From contig SCMY01000015.1 in the NCBI GenBank assembly GCA_005502805.1, forward strand, positions 62,001-126,000: a stretch of DNA of 64,000 bases. Reading direction: 5' to 3'. The translations under genes were made by a program, and so were the position numbers. Positions 37,326 through 46,490 of the stretch are shown piece after piece. A model generated the notes under the pieces. That model was not told the DNA's origin. It ran no database searches and saw nothing but the letters and a program-made list of their open reading frames with translations. This stretch comes from Rhizobiales bacterium 2SD (GTDB lineage Bacteria > Pseudomonadota > Alphaproteobacteria > Rhizobiales > Beijerinckiaceae). The number at the start of each line of letters is the position of its first letter. The stretch's first letter is position 1.

Positions 37326-37991
37326 TCACAGGAAGCTGGCGATCTCCTCCAGCGGCTTCTTGCCGATGGCAGGCACGACGCAGCCCTCGGCGGGATAGCC
37401 GACCACCAGCAGGATCAGCGCCTTCTCATTGTCCGGCCGGCCGCAGAGTTCGTTGAGGAAGTTCATCGGCGCCGGCGTATGCGTCAGCGTCGCGAGGCCC
37501 GCCTGATGCAGCGAGGCGATCAGGAAGCCGGCGGCGATGCCGACTGATTCAGGCACGTAATAGTGCTTCACCTTGCGGCCATCAGCATCATAGCCCCAGC
37601 GCTGGGCGAAGATCGCGATCAGCCAGGGGGCGGTGTCGAGAAAAGGCTTGTGCTCGTCGGTGCCGAGATGGGCGAGCGCACCCAGCCATTCCTCGCCGGC
37701 GCGGCCGGCATAGAATTCGCGCTCTTCCTCCTCCGCGCCTTCGCGGATCTTCTTCTTCAGCTCGGGATCGGAGATGCAGACGAAGGTCCAGGGCTGCTGG
37801 TTGGCGCCGGAGGGCGCTGTGCCAGCCGTCGCGACCGCCGCCTCGATGACCTCGCGCGGCACCGGCTTGTCGGAATAATCGCGCACCGTGCGGCGCTTCC
37901 TCATCGTCTCCAGGAACTTGAGCGCCTGCGCCTTCATCTCCTCCTCGGGCAGGCCCTCGAAGGCGAGCGGCATGGTGACATAGGCGTTCAT
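37326..37991 (-). CDS. Nitroreductase family protein
   Basis: The product has 221 aa. [23 protein letters not shown] and [17 protein letters not shown] are FMN-binding motifs of the NfsA/FRP-type and BluB-like nitroreductases. The substrate is unknown. The start at 37991 has an excellent GGAGGAAAT. An open frame continues far upstream across polA, but that part is antisense shadow. Single gene, divergent from polA across an 81-bp gap. Confidence 0.9.
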   Translation of the reverse strand: MNAYVTMPLAFEGLPEEEMKAQALKFLETMRKRRTVRDYSDKPVPREVIEAAVATAGTAPSGANQQPWTFVCISDPELKKKIREGAEEEEREFYAGRAGEEWLGALAHLGTDEHKPFLDTAPWLIAIFAQRWGYDADGRKVKHYYVPESVGIAAGFLIASLHQAGLATLTHTPAPMNFLNELCGRPDNEKALILLVVGYPAEGCVVPAIGKKPLEEIASFL

Positions 37992-38072
37992 CGATTTCCT
38001 CCTGACAGCTTCTTGCGGGCACTGCTGCTTGCACAATAGACCATCCCGGCGCGCAGCCCTATGGTCCCGGCC

Positions 38073-41000
38073 ATGACGAACGACAGCTCCCAGCTCAAGC
38101 CCGGCGACCACCTCTTCCTGGTCGATGGCTCGAACTTCATCTTCCGCGCCTATTTCCAGTCGATCAACCAGGACCGGAAATACAATGCCCGCTCCGACGG
38201 GCTGCCCTCCGGCGCGGTCCGGCTGTTCGCGACAAAACTGTTCCAGTTCGTGCGCGAGGGCGTGCTGGGCGTGAAGCCGACCCATCTCGCCATCGTCTTC
38301 GACAAGAGCGAGAACTCGTTCCGCAAGGAAATCTATCCGGCCTACAAGGGCAACCGCTCCGACCCGCCGCCGGATCTGATCCCGCAATTCCCGCTGATGC
38401 GCGACGCAGTGCGCGCCTTCGGCTTGATCCCGGTCGAGCAGGATGTCTACGAGGCCGACGACCTGATCGCGACCTATGCCAAGCAGGCGAGCGAGGCCGG
38501 AGCCGACGTGCTGATCGTCTCGGCCGACAAGGACCTGATGCAGCTCGTGCGCCCGGGCGTCGCCATGTACGACCCGGCCTCCGGCGACGCCAAGAAAGGC
38601 GCGGGCTTCAGGCCGGAGCGGCGCATCGGCGAGCCCGAGGTGGTCGAGTATTTCGGCGTCACGCCGGACAAGGTCACCGACGTTCAGGCGCTCGCCGGCG
38701 ATTCGACCGACAATGTCCCGGGCGCGCCCGGCATCGGCATCAAGACCGCGGCCCAGCTGATCGGCGAATACGGCGATCTCGACACGCTGCTGGCCCGGGC
38801 CGGCGAGATCAAGCAGCCCAAGCGCCGGGAGACGCTGACCAATCCCGAGGTGGTCGAGAAGGTCCGCATCTCGCACAAGCTGGTGACGCTGGTCGACGAT
38901 GTGAAGGTCGAGACGCCACTCGGCGAGCTCACCCTGAACCAGCCTGATCCGGCAAAGCTCATCGCCTTCCTCAAGGCGATGGAGTTCACCACCATCACCA
39001 AACGCGCCGCCGAGGCCTATGAGGCCGATGTCGGCGCGATCGATGCCGATCCCGACCTCGCTCCGGGCGGCGCCCGCGCCGCCGCGCTCAAGGCGCTCTA
39101 TGCCGAGACCGACCTGCCGCCGGCCGGGGCGGCCATCGCGACCGACGACGCTGCGACAACCGCCACGCCGGCTGAGGGCAAGCCCGCGCCCGCGGCCGAT
39201 GGCTGGCTGCGGCCGTCCGAACTCGCCGCCGCGCGCAAGGACGCGGCGATCGCGGCCAAGATCGACCATTCCGCTTACGAATGCGTCCGTACGGTCGCCG
39301 ACCTCTCGCGCTGGATCGGTTGGGCCTACGAGGCCGGCCAGGTCGCGCTCGACACCGAGACCAATTCGCTCGACGTGATGCAGGCCGATTTGATCGGCAT
39401 TTCGCTCGCGGTCGCGCCGGGCAAGGCCTGCTACATCCCCCTGCAGCACCGCGCCGGCGACGGGCTGTTCGATTCCGGCCTGCTCGAAGGCCAGATCCCG
39501 CTCGACCAGGCGCTGGCGGAGCTGAAGCCGCTGCTCGCCGATCCCGGCGTGCTCAAGATCGGCCAGAACCTCAAATACGATATCGCCGTGTTCAACCGGC
39601 ATGGCGTCGAGGTCGGCCCGATCGACGACACCATGCTGATCTCCTATGCGCTCGATGCCGGCAATGGCGGGCAGGGCATGGACCGGCTTTCGGAGGTTCA
39701 TCTCGGCCACAAGCCGATCGCCTATTCGGAGGTCGCCGGCACCGGCAAGAGCCAGGTCACCTTCGACAAGGTGCCGCTCGACAAGGCGACCGCCTATGCC
39801 GCCGAGGATGCCGACGTCACCTTGCGGCTCTGGCTGGCGCTGAAGCCGCGGCTGGTGCCCGAGCACAAGACCACCGTCTACGAGACGATGGAGCGCCCGC
39901 TTGTGCCGGTGCTGGTCAGGATGGAGCGCCGCGGCATCGCGATCGACCGGCAGATCCTGTCGCGTCTCTCGGGCGAATTCGCCCAGTCGCTGGCGCGGCT
40001 GGAGGATGAGATCCACACGCTCGCCGGCGAGAAGTTCACCATCGGCAGCCCCAAGCAGCTCGGCGACATCCTGTTCGGCAAGATGGGCCTGCCCGGCGCC
40101 AAGAAGACCGCGACCGGGCAATGGGCGACCGGCGCCGGCGTGCTCGAGGACCTTGCCGAGCAGGGCAACGAGCTGCCCGCCCGCATCCTCGACTGGCGCC
40201 AGCTCGCCAAGCTGAAATCGACCTATACCGACTCGCTGCCCACTTACGTGAACCCGCAGACCCACCGGGTCCACACCTCCTACGCCCTGGCCGCGACCAC
40301 CACCGGCCGGCTCTCCTCCTCCGAGCCGAACCTGCAGAACATCCCGATCCGCACCGAGGCCGGCCGCAAGATCAGGACCGCCTTCGTCGCCGAGAAGGGC
40401 AACAAGCTGGTCTCGGCCGACTACAGCCAGATCGAGCTGCGCATCCTCGCCCATATCGCCGATATCCCGCAGCTCAGGCAGGCCTTCGCCGATGGCGTCG
40501 ACATCCATGCGATGACGGCGTCGGAAATGTTCGGCGTGCCGGTCGAGGGTATGCCGAGCGAGGTGCGCCGGCGCGCCAAGGCGATCAATTTCGGCATCAT
40601 CTACGGCATCTCGGCCTTCGGCCTCGCCAACCAACTCGGCATCTCGCGCGAAGAGGCCAGCGCCTATATCCGCAAATATTTCGAGCGCTTCCCCGGCATC
40701 CGCGACTATATGGACCAGGCCCGCACCACCGTGCGCGCCAAGGGCGCGGTCGAGACGATCTTCGGCCGCGTCTGCCATTTCCCGGCCGTCGCCTCGAAGA
40801 ATCCCTCCGAGCGCGCCTTCGTCGAGCGCCAGGCGATCAACGCGCCGATCCAGGGCTCGGCCTCCGACATCATCCGCCGCGCCATGATCCGGATGGAGGA
40901 CGCGCTCGCCGCCGCCAGGCTCGATGCGCGCATGCTGCTGCAGGTGCATGACGAACTCGTCTTCGAAGTCCCGGAGGCGCAGGTCGAGGCGGCCTTGCCG

Positions 41001-41105
41001 GTGATCCGCAAGGTCATGGTCGAGGCGCCGCAGCCGGCGGTGCAGCTCAAGGTGCCGCTGGTGGTCGACGCGCGCGCCGCCGACAACTGGGACGAGGCGC
41101 ACTAG
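38073..41105 (+). CDS. polA: DNA polymerase I
   Basis: The product has 1010 aa. The 5'-3' exonuclease domain opens with [15 protein letters not shown]; the 3'-5' exonuclease keeps its catalytic residues ([13 protein letters not shown]); the polymerase has motif [16 protein letters not shown], the O-helix [16 protein letters not shown] and motif [14 protein letters not shown]. It fills gaps and removes RNA primers. A start at 38061 would add four residues. Neither has a good ribosome site, and 38073 is chosen by family similarity. It runs alone. Confidence 0.96.
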   Translation: MTNDSSQLKPGDHLFLVDGSNFIFRAYFQSINQDRKYNARSDGLPSGAVRLFATKLFQFVREGVLGVKPTHLAIVFDKSENSFRKEIYPAYKGNRSDPPPDLIPQFPLMRDAVRAFGLIPVEQDVYEADDLIATYAKQASEAGADVLIVSADKDLMQLVRPGVAMYDPASGDAKKGAGFRPERRIGEPEVVEYFGVTPDKVTDVQALAGDSTDNVPGAPGIGIKTAAQLIGEYGDLDTLLARAGEIKQPKRRETLTNPEVVEKVRISHKLVTLVDDVKVETPLGELTLNQPDPAKLIAFLKAMEFTTITKRAAEAYEADVGAIDADPDLAPGGARAAALKALYAETDLPPAGAAIATDDAATTATPAEGKPAPAADGWLRPSELAAARKDAAIAAKIDHSAYECVRTVADLSRWIGWAYEAGQVALDTETNSLDVMQADLIGISLAVAPGKACYIPLQHRAGDGLFDSGLLEGQIPLDQALAELKPLLADPGVLKIGQNLKYDIAVFNRHGVEVGPIDDTMLISYALDAGNGGQGMDRLSEVHLGHKPIAYSEVAGTGKSQVTFDKVPLDKATAYAAEDADVTLRLWLALKPRLVPEHKTTVYETMERPLVPVLVRMERRGIAIDRQILSRLSGEFAQSLARLEDEIHTLAGEKFTIGSPKQLGDILFGKMGLPGAKKTATGQWATGAGVLEDLAEQGNELPARILDWRQLAKLKSTYTDSLPTYVNPQTHRVHTSYALAATTTGRLSSSEPNLQNIPIRTEAGRKIRTAFVAEKGNKLVSADYSQIELRILAHIADIPQLRQAFADGVDIHAMTASEMFGVPVEGMPSEVRRRAKAINFGIIYGISAFGLANQLGISREEASAYIRKYFERFPGIRDYMDQARTTVRAKGAVETIFGRVCHFPAVASKNPSERAFVERQAINAPIQGSASDIIRRAMIRMEDALAAARLDARMLLQVHDELVFEVPEAQVEAALPVIRKVMVEAPQPAVQLKVPLVVDARAADNWDEAH

Positions 41106-41655
41106 GTTTCGAACTTGTAGGGTGCCTAAAGGAAGGTCCTCGGCCTGCATGGCAACAAAGGCTTCGCGATTGAGCCTGCGGCTCCGTGTGCCGCAACACG
41201 AGCGATCGACCTCGGCCTGCCCTACATTGGTCGTCGCTTGCAGAACGGAAGCCAGGGTTCCAATGAGGCCGACGACGCCCGCGGGACGGGCTGCTGCGAT
41301 TCGATAGCTGCCGGTCTCCAGTGTGCTGCTGGACCACCACGGCTATCGCGTTCCGAAATGCATTTCCACGACATGGCCGGGCCGCCCTTCTCAGCGCCGA
41401 CCCGCCGCCCAGGAACTGCAGAAAGCATCCGCCAGAGTTGGGCTTTGTGCTGCCCAACCAGCAAGGCTACGGCAAAAGCAGATCCGATTTGCTGGTTCCC
41501 TCCTGCAGCCGTCTTCCTCGAAGCTGCCATTTGGTAGTTGCCACTCAAAGAGGCGAGCGGCTTCTCTTCTCACGCGCCTCCAATCGACTAACCTAGAGGC
41601 AAGTCGAACCGAACGGCGATGGAGAGGCAACCATCGCCGCAGGAGCGAAGCGGGA
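41106..41655. other. 550-bp region without a recognisable gene
   Basis: Several short frames are open on both strands but none has a ribosome site, domain or usual codon pattern. Base composition is lower in GC than the neighbours, especially 41440-41600. The last 75 bp form the LuxR leader with the element at 41581-41601. With the transposase remnant on the other side of the LuxR gene, it may be decayed mobile or duplicated DNA. Confidence 0.5.
41581..41601 (+). promoter_or_regulatory. Upstream element shared by the two LuxR paralogues (copy 2)
   Basis: CAATCGACTAACCTAGAGGC and its next base match 17 of 21 positions of the element at 15844-15864, also upstream of a luxR gene. Conservation exceeds that of the flanking leader, so it is likely a promoter or operator. 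Confidence 0.45.
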
Positions 41656-42819
41656 ATGGGGCGGGGATTGGCGGACGTCTATGACGAAGACCGGCTGTCG
41701 GTCATCAGCCAGAACCTGGCCGCGGCCGTTGATGCCGCGACCTTCGGCGAAGGCTCATGGGACCGGGTGCCGGCGATCCTGTGCGACGCCTTTCCCGGTT
41801 CGATCGGGTCGTTCCTCAACATGAATTTCTCGGAAAGCCGAGTGAACTATTACGCGTCGCAGAACATCGCCCCGGCTTTCATCACGTCCTACGCGGAACA
41901 TTTCGCCGCCATCAATCCCTGGGCCACCTATTGGGGACCCATCAATCGAACGACGATCGCCGCTTCAGAGGATGTCTACCCGGCCCGGAGCTTTGCCGAC
42001 TCCGAATTCTACAATGACTGGCTGCTTCCTCAGGGGCGCGCGGAGGCGGCCGTCGGCATGAAGCTCGTCGGAGGTCACGACGAGGCCGTGTATTTTACGC
42101 TGAACTATCCGCTCGTACGGTCCGGCACCTACGACCGCGCCGCGCTGAAGGTCCTGAACAACATCCGGGGCAGTCTGGAGCGCTCGGTCAATCTTGCTCG
42201 CCTCCTGCGTTCGGACGTTGAAACGATGGTCGCCAAGACCGCCCTGGTGGAGCGCAGCCGCTACGCGGCCTTCGTGGTCGACAGCGATCGACATCTTCGG
42301 GACGCGAACCCGCTCGCCGAACAGCTCTTCGTTTCCGGAAGCGGCGTTGCCGTTCGGTTCGGCCGCTGCCATCTGGCCGATGCTGACGCGGATGCACGCT
42401 TCGCGGCGGCGCTGGACAGCTTGTCCCAAGGAAAGCCGACTCCCGTCTCTCGCATCGGGTTTCGGACTGCGACCGGGGCATGGCAGGTGTCACTTGCCGC
42501 ACTTCCGGTCGTTCAGCCTCCCGGTGGAGCTCGTCTCGTCCTGCTTCCGCCTCAACGCATGATTCTGGTGTTGATCGCCGATCTCGATTCGAAGGGAGTG
42601 CGTACGGGCAGCCTTGAGTCTTTCGCCAAGGTTTTCGGCCTGACGCAGTCGGAAATCGCCTTCTGCAACCGCTTGCTGCTGGGCGAATCAATCGTCGAGG
42701 CAGCAGACCGGCTCGGTATCACTCAGGGGACCGCTCGGACGCGACTGAAGCTGATCTTCCAGAAGACAGGCACGTCCCGGCAAGCGGAGCTGATGCTGCT
42801 TCTGGTCAAAGCCAGTTAG
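41656..42819 (+). CDS. LuxR-family transcriptional regulator, paralogue 2
   Basis: The product has 387 aa, collinear with the protein of 15932-17086 over its whole length (shared DRLSVISQN, AATFGEGSWDRVPAIL, EFYNDWLLPQGR, LARLLRSDVET). The C-terminal helix-turn-helix is LTQSEIAFCNRLLLGES, then AADRLGITQGTARTRLKLIFQKTG. The start at 41656 has GCAGGAG 13 bp upstream. The codon choice is less GC-biased than in neighbours. An IS5-type remnant follows directly. Both genes probably arose by duplication. Their signal and targets are unknown. Confidence 0.85.
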   Translation: MGRGLADVYDEDRLSVISQNLAAAVDAATFGEGSWDRVPAILCDAFPGSIGSFLNMNFSESRVNYYASQNIAPAFITSYAEHFAAINPWATYWGPINRTTIAASEDVYPARSFADSEFYNDWLLPQGRAEAAVGMKLVGGHDEAVYFTLNYPLVRSGTYDRAALKVLNNIRGSLERSVNLARLLRSDVETMVAKTALVERSRYAAFVVDSDRHLRDANPLAEQLFVSGSGVAVRFGRCHLADADADARFAAALDSLSQGKPTPVSRIGFRTATGAWQVSLAALPVVQPPGGARLVLLPPQRMILVLIADLDSKGVRTGSLESFAKVFGLTQSEIAFCNRLLLGESIVEAADRLGITQGTARTRLKLIFQKTGTSRQAELMLLLVKAS

Positions 42820-42940
42820 GTTCAGAACCTCATCGAGCACATGTTCTGCAGGCTCAAGCTACGACAATTGCGCAGACATCTTCCCCTCAGCCGTCCGTAT
42901 CGCTATCGCAGCCATCTGGCAGGCCAATTGGATCCCAACC
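42820..42940 (+). pseudogene. Remnant of an IS5-family transposase C-terminus
   Basis: The frame from 42820 gives VQNLIEHMFCRLK, and a +1 shift at 42859 gives YDNCADIFPSAVRIAIAAIW. These match the usual IS5/IS427-type ending (N-x-IERMFCRLK, RRIATRYDRCA, FxSAIxIAA) with the RRIATR residues deleted. No start, no rest of the gene and no terminal inverted repeats were found. It begins immediately after the LuxR stop codon. Confidence 0.7.
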
Positions 42941-42956
42941 AGAGGCCTTCGCTGCG

Positions 42957-42981
42957 GGAACCCGCTCATTGCTGAGGCGTT
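42957..42981 (+). promoter_or_regulatory. EcfG-type promoter upstream of the DUF883 gene
   Basis: GGAAC (42957-42961), 16 bp, CGTT (42978-42981) is an exact match to the alphaproteobacterial general stress response promoter. The DUF883 start lies 60 bp downstream with a strong ribosome site, so stress induction of the two-gene unit is expected. Confidence 0.8.
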
Positions 42982-43041
42982 GAGCTTTGCGCCATGCCTT
43001 CCGCATGGCATCGTTCATTGCCGGCACCAAGGAGGCGTTTG

Positions 43042-43404
43042 ATGGCCGCAACCAGCTCTACTGCCAAGCGACAGGCCGCGGCCTCGGTCAAGCGCGCCAA
43101 GGACGAGGTGGCGGACGCCGCCTCGGACACGGCCGAGCGCGCCCGCCGCGCCGGCCGCCGCGTCAAGGACGAGGCTGACGAGATCGAAGCCAGCCTGGCG
43201 CGCGGCGCCGAGGACCTTGCCGCGACGGTCAGCGAGAAGCTCAAATCGGTCGGTGTCGACACCGACCGCATGGCCGCCGTGGCGCGCGAACAGGCCAGCG
43301 ATCTGGAAGAGCTGATCATCCGCGAGATCCGCGAGCGGCCCCTGCGGGCCCTTGGCCTTGCGGCCGCGGTCGGGCTGTTCGTCGGCTTCCTCTCGGCGCG
43401 CTGA
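43042..43404 (+). CDS. DUF883 (ElaB/YqjD-like) membrane-anchored protein
   Basis: The product has 120 aa. A long charged helical part (KRAKDEVADAASDTAERARR..., coiled-coil-like) is followed by one C-terminal hydrophobic helix, RALGLAAAVGLFVGFLSAR. ElaB and YqjD anchor to the inner membrane and bind ribosomes in stationary-phase E. coli; this role may not carry over. AAGGAGG precedes the start at 43042. The next gene begins 2 bp after its stop. An exact EcfG promoter lies upstream, so it is a likely stress effector. Confidence 0.85.
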   Translation: MAATSSTAKRQAAASVKRAKDEVADAASDTAERARRAGRRVKDEADEIEASLARGAEDLAATVSEKLKSVGVDTDRMAAVAREQASDLEELIIREIRERPLRALGLAAAVGLFVGFLSAR

Positions 43405-43406
43405 CC

Positions 43407-43826
43407 ATGCTTGGGGGGCTGACCGGTCTGGTCACGCGCGAGGTCGGCGGCGTCGTGCGCCGCAACGTCACGGTCGTCGTGCTCTACCTGCTTGCGGGCG
43501 TGCTGGCGGCCGGTGCGGTGGGATACGCGCTCAACGCGCTGCATACGGTGCTGACGCTGCATTACGGGGCGATCACCGCCAGCCTGTCGGTCGCCGGTGG
43601 GCTGCTTGCTGCTGCGCTGCTCATGCTCGGCATCGCGCTCTATGTGAAGAGCCGGCCGCGCCCGGACCGGCGGCTGGCGGCCGCGGTCGCCGCCGCGCCG
43701 ATCGCAGCCTCGCTAGTCGGCAACCGCAAGCTCGGCTGGCGCGCCGGGCTCGTCGGCGGCGTCGTGCTGCTCGGGCTCATTCTCGGGCGGCAGTTCGCGC
43801 AAGGCGACGACGACGCTGAGGAATAA
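43407..43826 (+). CDS. Small integral membrane protein (YqjE/holin-like)
   Basis: The product has 139 aa with three hydrophobic segments (VVVLYLLAGVLAAGAVGYAL, SLSVAGGLLAAALLMLGIAL and AGLVGGVVLLGLILG) and an acidic tail (DDDAEE). It resembles the putative Actinobacteriophage holin/YqjE proteins that accompany YqjD-like genes. It is translated directly after the DUF883 gene and shares its promoter. A function in envelope stress is inferred from context only. Confidence 0.78.
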   Translation: MLGGLTGLVTREVGGVVRRNVTVVVLYLLAGVLAAGAVGYALNALHTVLTLHYGAITASLSVAGGLLAAALLMLGIALYVKSRPRPDRRLAAAVAAAPIAASLVGNRKLGWRAGLVGGVVLLGLILGRQFAQGDDDAEE

Positions 43827-43926
43827 GGCGCATTCGCCCTGAAGCGGCTGCTTTTCCGTGGCCGGTTCAGGGCGGTATGTCTTTTTACCTTGGGCTATCG
43901 GGGTTCAGCGTCTATTCAAGGCAGCG

Positions 43927-45315
43927 ATGAATGCCCAGCTGAAGCTCCGTCCACGCTGGCTGTCGCCGGGACTGCCCTTGCTCGGTACGCGCCTCTACAC
44001 CGCCTCCTCGGCGGCGATCGCGATCGTCGTGGTCGCTGCCGCCGTGCTGATCGCCGGCTGGATCAACATCCAGGCCGACGAGGCTTCCCGGCTCGTTTCA
44101 CGCTCGATCGACATCCGCGAACGCAGCGAGCGCTTCCTCGGCAACCTGCTCGACGCCGAGACCGGCCAGCGCGGCTTCCTGCTCACCGGCGACGAGGCCT
44201 ATCTCGAACCCTATAACGACAAACAAGCGGAGCTGCTCCCGAGTCTCGACCAGATCGAGCAGCTCGCCGCCTACAGCCCGACGCAGCTGGAACGCATTCA
44301 AAGCGCCCGTGCCATCACGAACCGCAAACTCGGAGAGATGGCCGAGACGATCGCGCTGATGCGCCGCGGCCAGCGCGGCGAGGCCGTCGCGCTGGTCACT
44401 CAAGGCACTGGAAACCGGCTGACCCAGGGATTGCGCGACGTCATCAGCGCAATCCAGCTGGAGGAGAACCTTCGGCTTACCGCCAGCACCCGCCGCGAGG
44501 CGCGCCGGCGCGTCCTGGCCAGCGCCGGCATTCTGTTCGCACTCGCCGGCCTGTGCTTTGCCGCCTGGCTGCAATTGCGGGGGCGGCACCGTCGCACGGT
44601 CTCGCTGACCAGCTCCAATGCCGAGCTGGAGCGGAAAGTGGCCGAGCGTACGCGCCAGCTCGAGAATGAGCGCCTGCGCATCGAGGCGCTGCTGCGCGAT
44701 GTCAATCATCGCGTCGGCAACAATCTGGCGATGGTCTCCGCTTTGCTCAACGTCCAGAGCCGGCAGACGCGCGAGCCGGCGGTCAAGCAGGCGCTCGCCC
44801 AGGCGCAATCGCGCATCCAGGCGATCGCCGCCGGCCAGCGCCGCCTCAGGCTCGACATCGAAGCCGACGAGATCGAGGCCCGGCCCTATCTTGAGGACCT
44901 GCTGGCCGAGATCGGCAAGGCGGCGGAGGGCCGGCCGATCGAGATCGCGCTGGCGATGGATGCGATCCGCCTGCCCGGGCGCGACGCCGTCTCCTTCGTC
45001 GTGGTCATCAACGAGCTGGTGACCAACGCGATCAAGCACGCCTTTCCCGATGGCGCCGCCGGCCGGATCACGATCCGCCTCGACCGCACGCCCGAGGACA
45101 ATCTCGTCCTCTGCGTCGAGGATGACGGCGTCGGCATGCCTGAGGAGCAGCAGACGGCGGGGCTTGGAAAATCCGTGATCAACGCGCTGCTCCGCAGCAT
45201 GCGGGCCGAGATGAAGATCGCCCCACTATCGCCGGACGCCAAGCGACCCGGCACCCGCGTCGCCGTCACCTTCCCGAAACGGGAGCAGCCGGTGGAACAG
45301 GAAGCGGCGGAATAG
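43927..45315 (+). CDS. CHASE3-domain sensor histidine kinase, HisKA_2 (HWE-like) type
   Basis: The product has 462 aa. Helix 1 (about 28-46) and helix 2 (about 198-218) enclose a periplasmic CHASE3 domain (LLDAETGQRGFLLTGDEAYLEPY). The kinase part has the phospho-accepting His261 in RDVNHRVGNNLAMV, the N-box NELVTNAIKHAF, and the G-box EDDGVGMPE, so it should be active. HisKA_2/HWE kinases are the usual activators of PhyR. It converges on a single-domain response regulator gene with an 8-bp gap and lies 2.4 kb from phyR. Candidate PhyR kinase, inferred from type and place. The start has AAGG upstream. Confidence 0.87.
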   Translation: MNAQLKLRPRWLSPGLPLLGTRLYTASSAAIAIVVVAAAVLIAGWINIQADEASRLVSRSIDIRERSERFLGNLLDAETGQRGFLLTGDEAYLEPYNDKQAELLPSLDQIEQLAAYSPTQLERIQSARAITNRKLGEMAETIALMRRGQRGEAVALVTQGTGNRLTQGLRDVISAIQLEENLRLTASTRREARRRVLASAGILFALAGLCFAAWLQLRGRHRRTVSLTSSNAELERKVAERTRQLENERLRIEALLRDVNHRVGNNLAMVSALLNVQSRQTREPAVKQALAQAQSRIQAIAAGQRRLRLDIEADEIEARPYLEDLLAEIGKAAEGRPIEIALAMDAIRLPGRDAVSFVVVINELVTNAIKHAFPDGAAGRITIRLDRTPEDNLVLCVEDDGVGMPEEQQTAGLGKSVINALLRSMRAEMKIAPLSPDAKRPGTRVAVTFPKREQPVEQEAAE

Positions 45316-45323
45316 GCCGCTCC

Positions 45324-45683
45324 TCACCCCTTGTTCAGGACCTTTGAGACGAAACGGCCGAGCTCGTCGGCCGAGAAGGGCTTGCGCACGAAGCGCACGT
45401 CACGCAGCTCGGGCGGCACCTCGCTCGGCGCGGACCCCGAGACGAACACCAGCGGCGTCCCCTTGGCGCGCAGGCTCGCAGCGACTCCGAAGGTCTTGCC
45501 GCCGACGACATCGATGTCGAGCAAGGCGCAGGATATCGGCTGATCGGCGGCGCGGCGTGCCTGCGAGACCGATTCGACCACGATCAACTCGGCGTCGTCG
45601 CCGAGCTCTTCGCTCACGGCGCTCTCGATATCCATCGCGATAAAGGGGTCGTCCTCGACGATGAGGACCCGAATACCGGCCAT
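45324..45683 (-). CDS. Single-domain response regulator
   Basis: The product has 119 aa, a receiver domain only. The acidic pocket is VEDDPF, the phospho-acceptor is the aspartate of CALLDIDVVG, and the conserved lysine is in VRKPFSADEL. VFVSGSAP replaces the FATGUY-type loop of related stress regulators. An upstream GTG at 45710 is a possible alternative start. A perfect EcfG promoter sits at 45750-45775. The kinase gene ends 8 bp away on the opposite strand. It may shuttle phosphate within the stress network, as MrrA/SdrG-type proteins do. Confidence 0.87.
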   Translation of the reverse strand: MAGIRVLIVEDDPFIAMDIESAVSEELGDDAELIVVESVSQARRAADQPISCALLDIDVVGGKTFGVAASLRAKGTPLVFVSGSAPSEVPPELRDVRFVRKPFSADELGRFVSKVLNKG

Positions 45684-45749
45684 GAGCCCCAGATCACCTT
45701 CCAACTTCACGACTAAACCCCAAGCTGCTTCCTGCTTGTGAGCTTCATG

Positions 45750-45775
45750 AACGCCTGCTTGGTCGGCCTTGTTCC
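45750..45775 (-). promoter_or_regulatory. EcfG-type promoter upstream of the response regulator gene
   Basis: On the minus strand GGAAC (45775-45771), 17 bp, CGTT (45753-45750) is exact. The start codon of the regulator is 40-67 bp downstream. Orientation and distance both fit. Confidence 0.78.
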
Positions 45776-45860
45776 GTTCTGAGCCGGATTGTCCGCCTCG
45801 AACCCTTCAAATTCAACTCAAATTGGCTGGATATGGTTAGGAAAGCGTAAGTATCGCCGC

Positions 45861-46325
45861 TCAGCGTTTACGCGGCGCGCGGACCAGGTTGAGTTCGAAG
45901 GCGGTGACGCCGAGCGCGACATTGGCGCCGCGCTGGATGGGCAGGGCCCGCGGCACCAGCCGGACATCGCCATCGACGCTGCCGGTCAGCGCAACCTCAC
46001 CCTGCTTGCGGGCATAGGGGCCATTCAGAACGCCAAGCGGCGCACGGGCATAGGGGCCGTAGACCCGCCAGGCGAGCAAGCTACGCCCGACTGTCCTGGC
46101 GTCGAGAGCGAAGCCCCGGATCACCCCGCTATAAGTCTGCAGCGGGCCGCGCCGTGGCCGGAAGCGGCAGTCGAGCGACTTCTGCGTCGCGACTGCCTGG
46201 GCAAGACCCGCACCGATCGTGCAGGTCAGACGGCCGGCCGGCGCACCGCTCTGCGCCCAGGTTGGAGCGGCCGCGAGAAGGCTGGGTCCAGCCGCCAGGA
46301 CGATCGTTGCGAGCAGACGTCTCAT
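45861..46325 (-). CDS. DUF992 family secreted protein
   Basis: The product has 154 aa. The signal peptide is MRRLLATIVLAAGPSLLAAA, cut near PTWAQ. GRLTCTIGAGL, LDCRFRPRRGPLQTYSG and GVIRGFALD follow the DUF992 pattern, with two cysteines that could pair. The family is common in Rhizobiales and its function is unknown. A promoter-like GGAAC-N17-GGTT lies 78 bp upstream, one base off the EcfG consensus in the -10. It is divergent from the 76-aa gene. Confidence 0.82.
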   Translation of the reverse strand: MRRLLATIVLAAGPSLLAAAPTWAQSGAPAGRLTCTIGAGLAQAVATQKSLDCRFRPRRGPLQTYSGVIRGFALDARTVGRSLLAWRVYGPYARAPLGVLNGPYARKQGEVALTGSVDGDVRLVPRALPIQRGANVALGVTAFELNLVRAPRKR

Positions 46326-46402
46326 TCACCCTCTCCTACGCCTTGCCGCGCATGCATATGCGCCACCGGTAGATCATCCCAATGCGCTTCGAAACCGCAC
46401 CA

Positions 46403-46428
46403 AACCGCCGCAATCACTCCATAGTTCC
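46403..46428 (-). promoter_or_regulatory. Near-consensus EcfG promoter (GGTT variant) for the DUF992 gene
   Basis: On the minus strand GGAAC (46428-46424), 17 bp, GGTT (46406-46403). The -35 is perfect and the -10 has G in place of C. It is back to back with an exact EcfG promoter at 46439-46463. Confidence 0.5.
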
Positions 46429-46438
46429 CAAATAATCC

Positions 46439-46463
46439 GGAACCTCAATCCGGTGCTTGCGTT
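46439..46463 (+). promoter_or_regulatory. EcfG-type promoter upstream of the 76-aa gene
   Basis: GGAAC (46439-46443), 16 bp, CGTT (46460-46463) is exact. The ATG at 46491 lies about 20 nt after the predicted transcript start, giving a very short leader. Confidence 0.78.
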
Positions 46464-46490
46464 GACGGGAACAGACCAGTGGACGCGCAA

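Noticed and set aside
37992-41150. Very long open frame antisense to polA (over 1000 codons, continuous with the nitroreductase gene)
   Set aside because: It mirrors polA codon by codon, has no ribosome site or domains, and is explained by GC-biased third positions. Only 37326-37991, with a strong ribosome site, is real.
41222-41548. 109-codon minus-strand frame in the gene-poor stretch before LuxR paralogue 2
   Set aside because: No domain, no ribosome site and atypical composition; likely chance.
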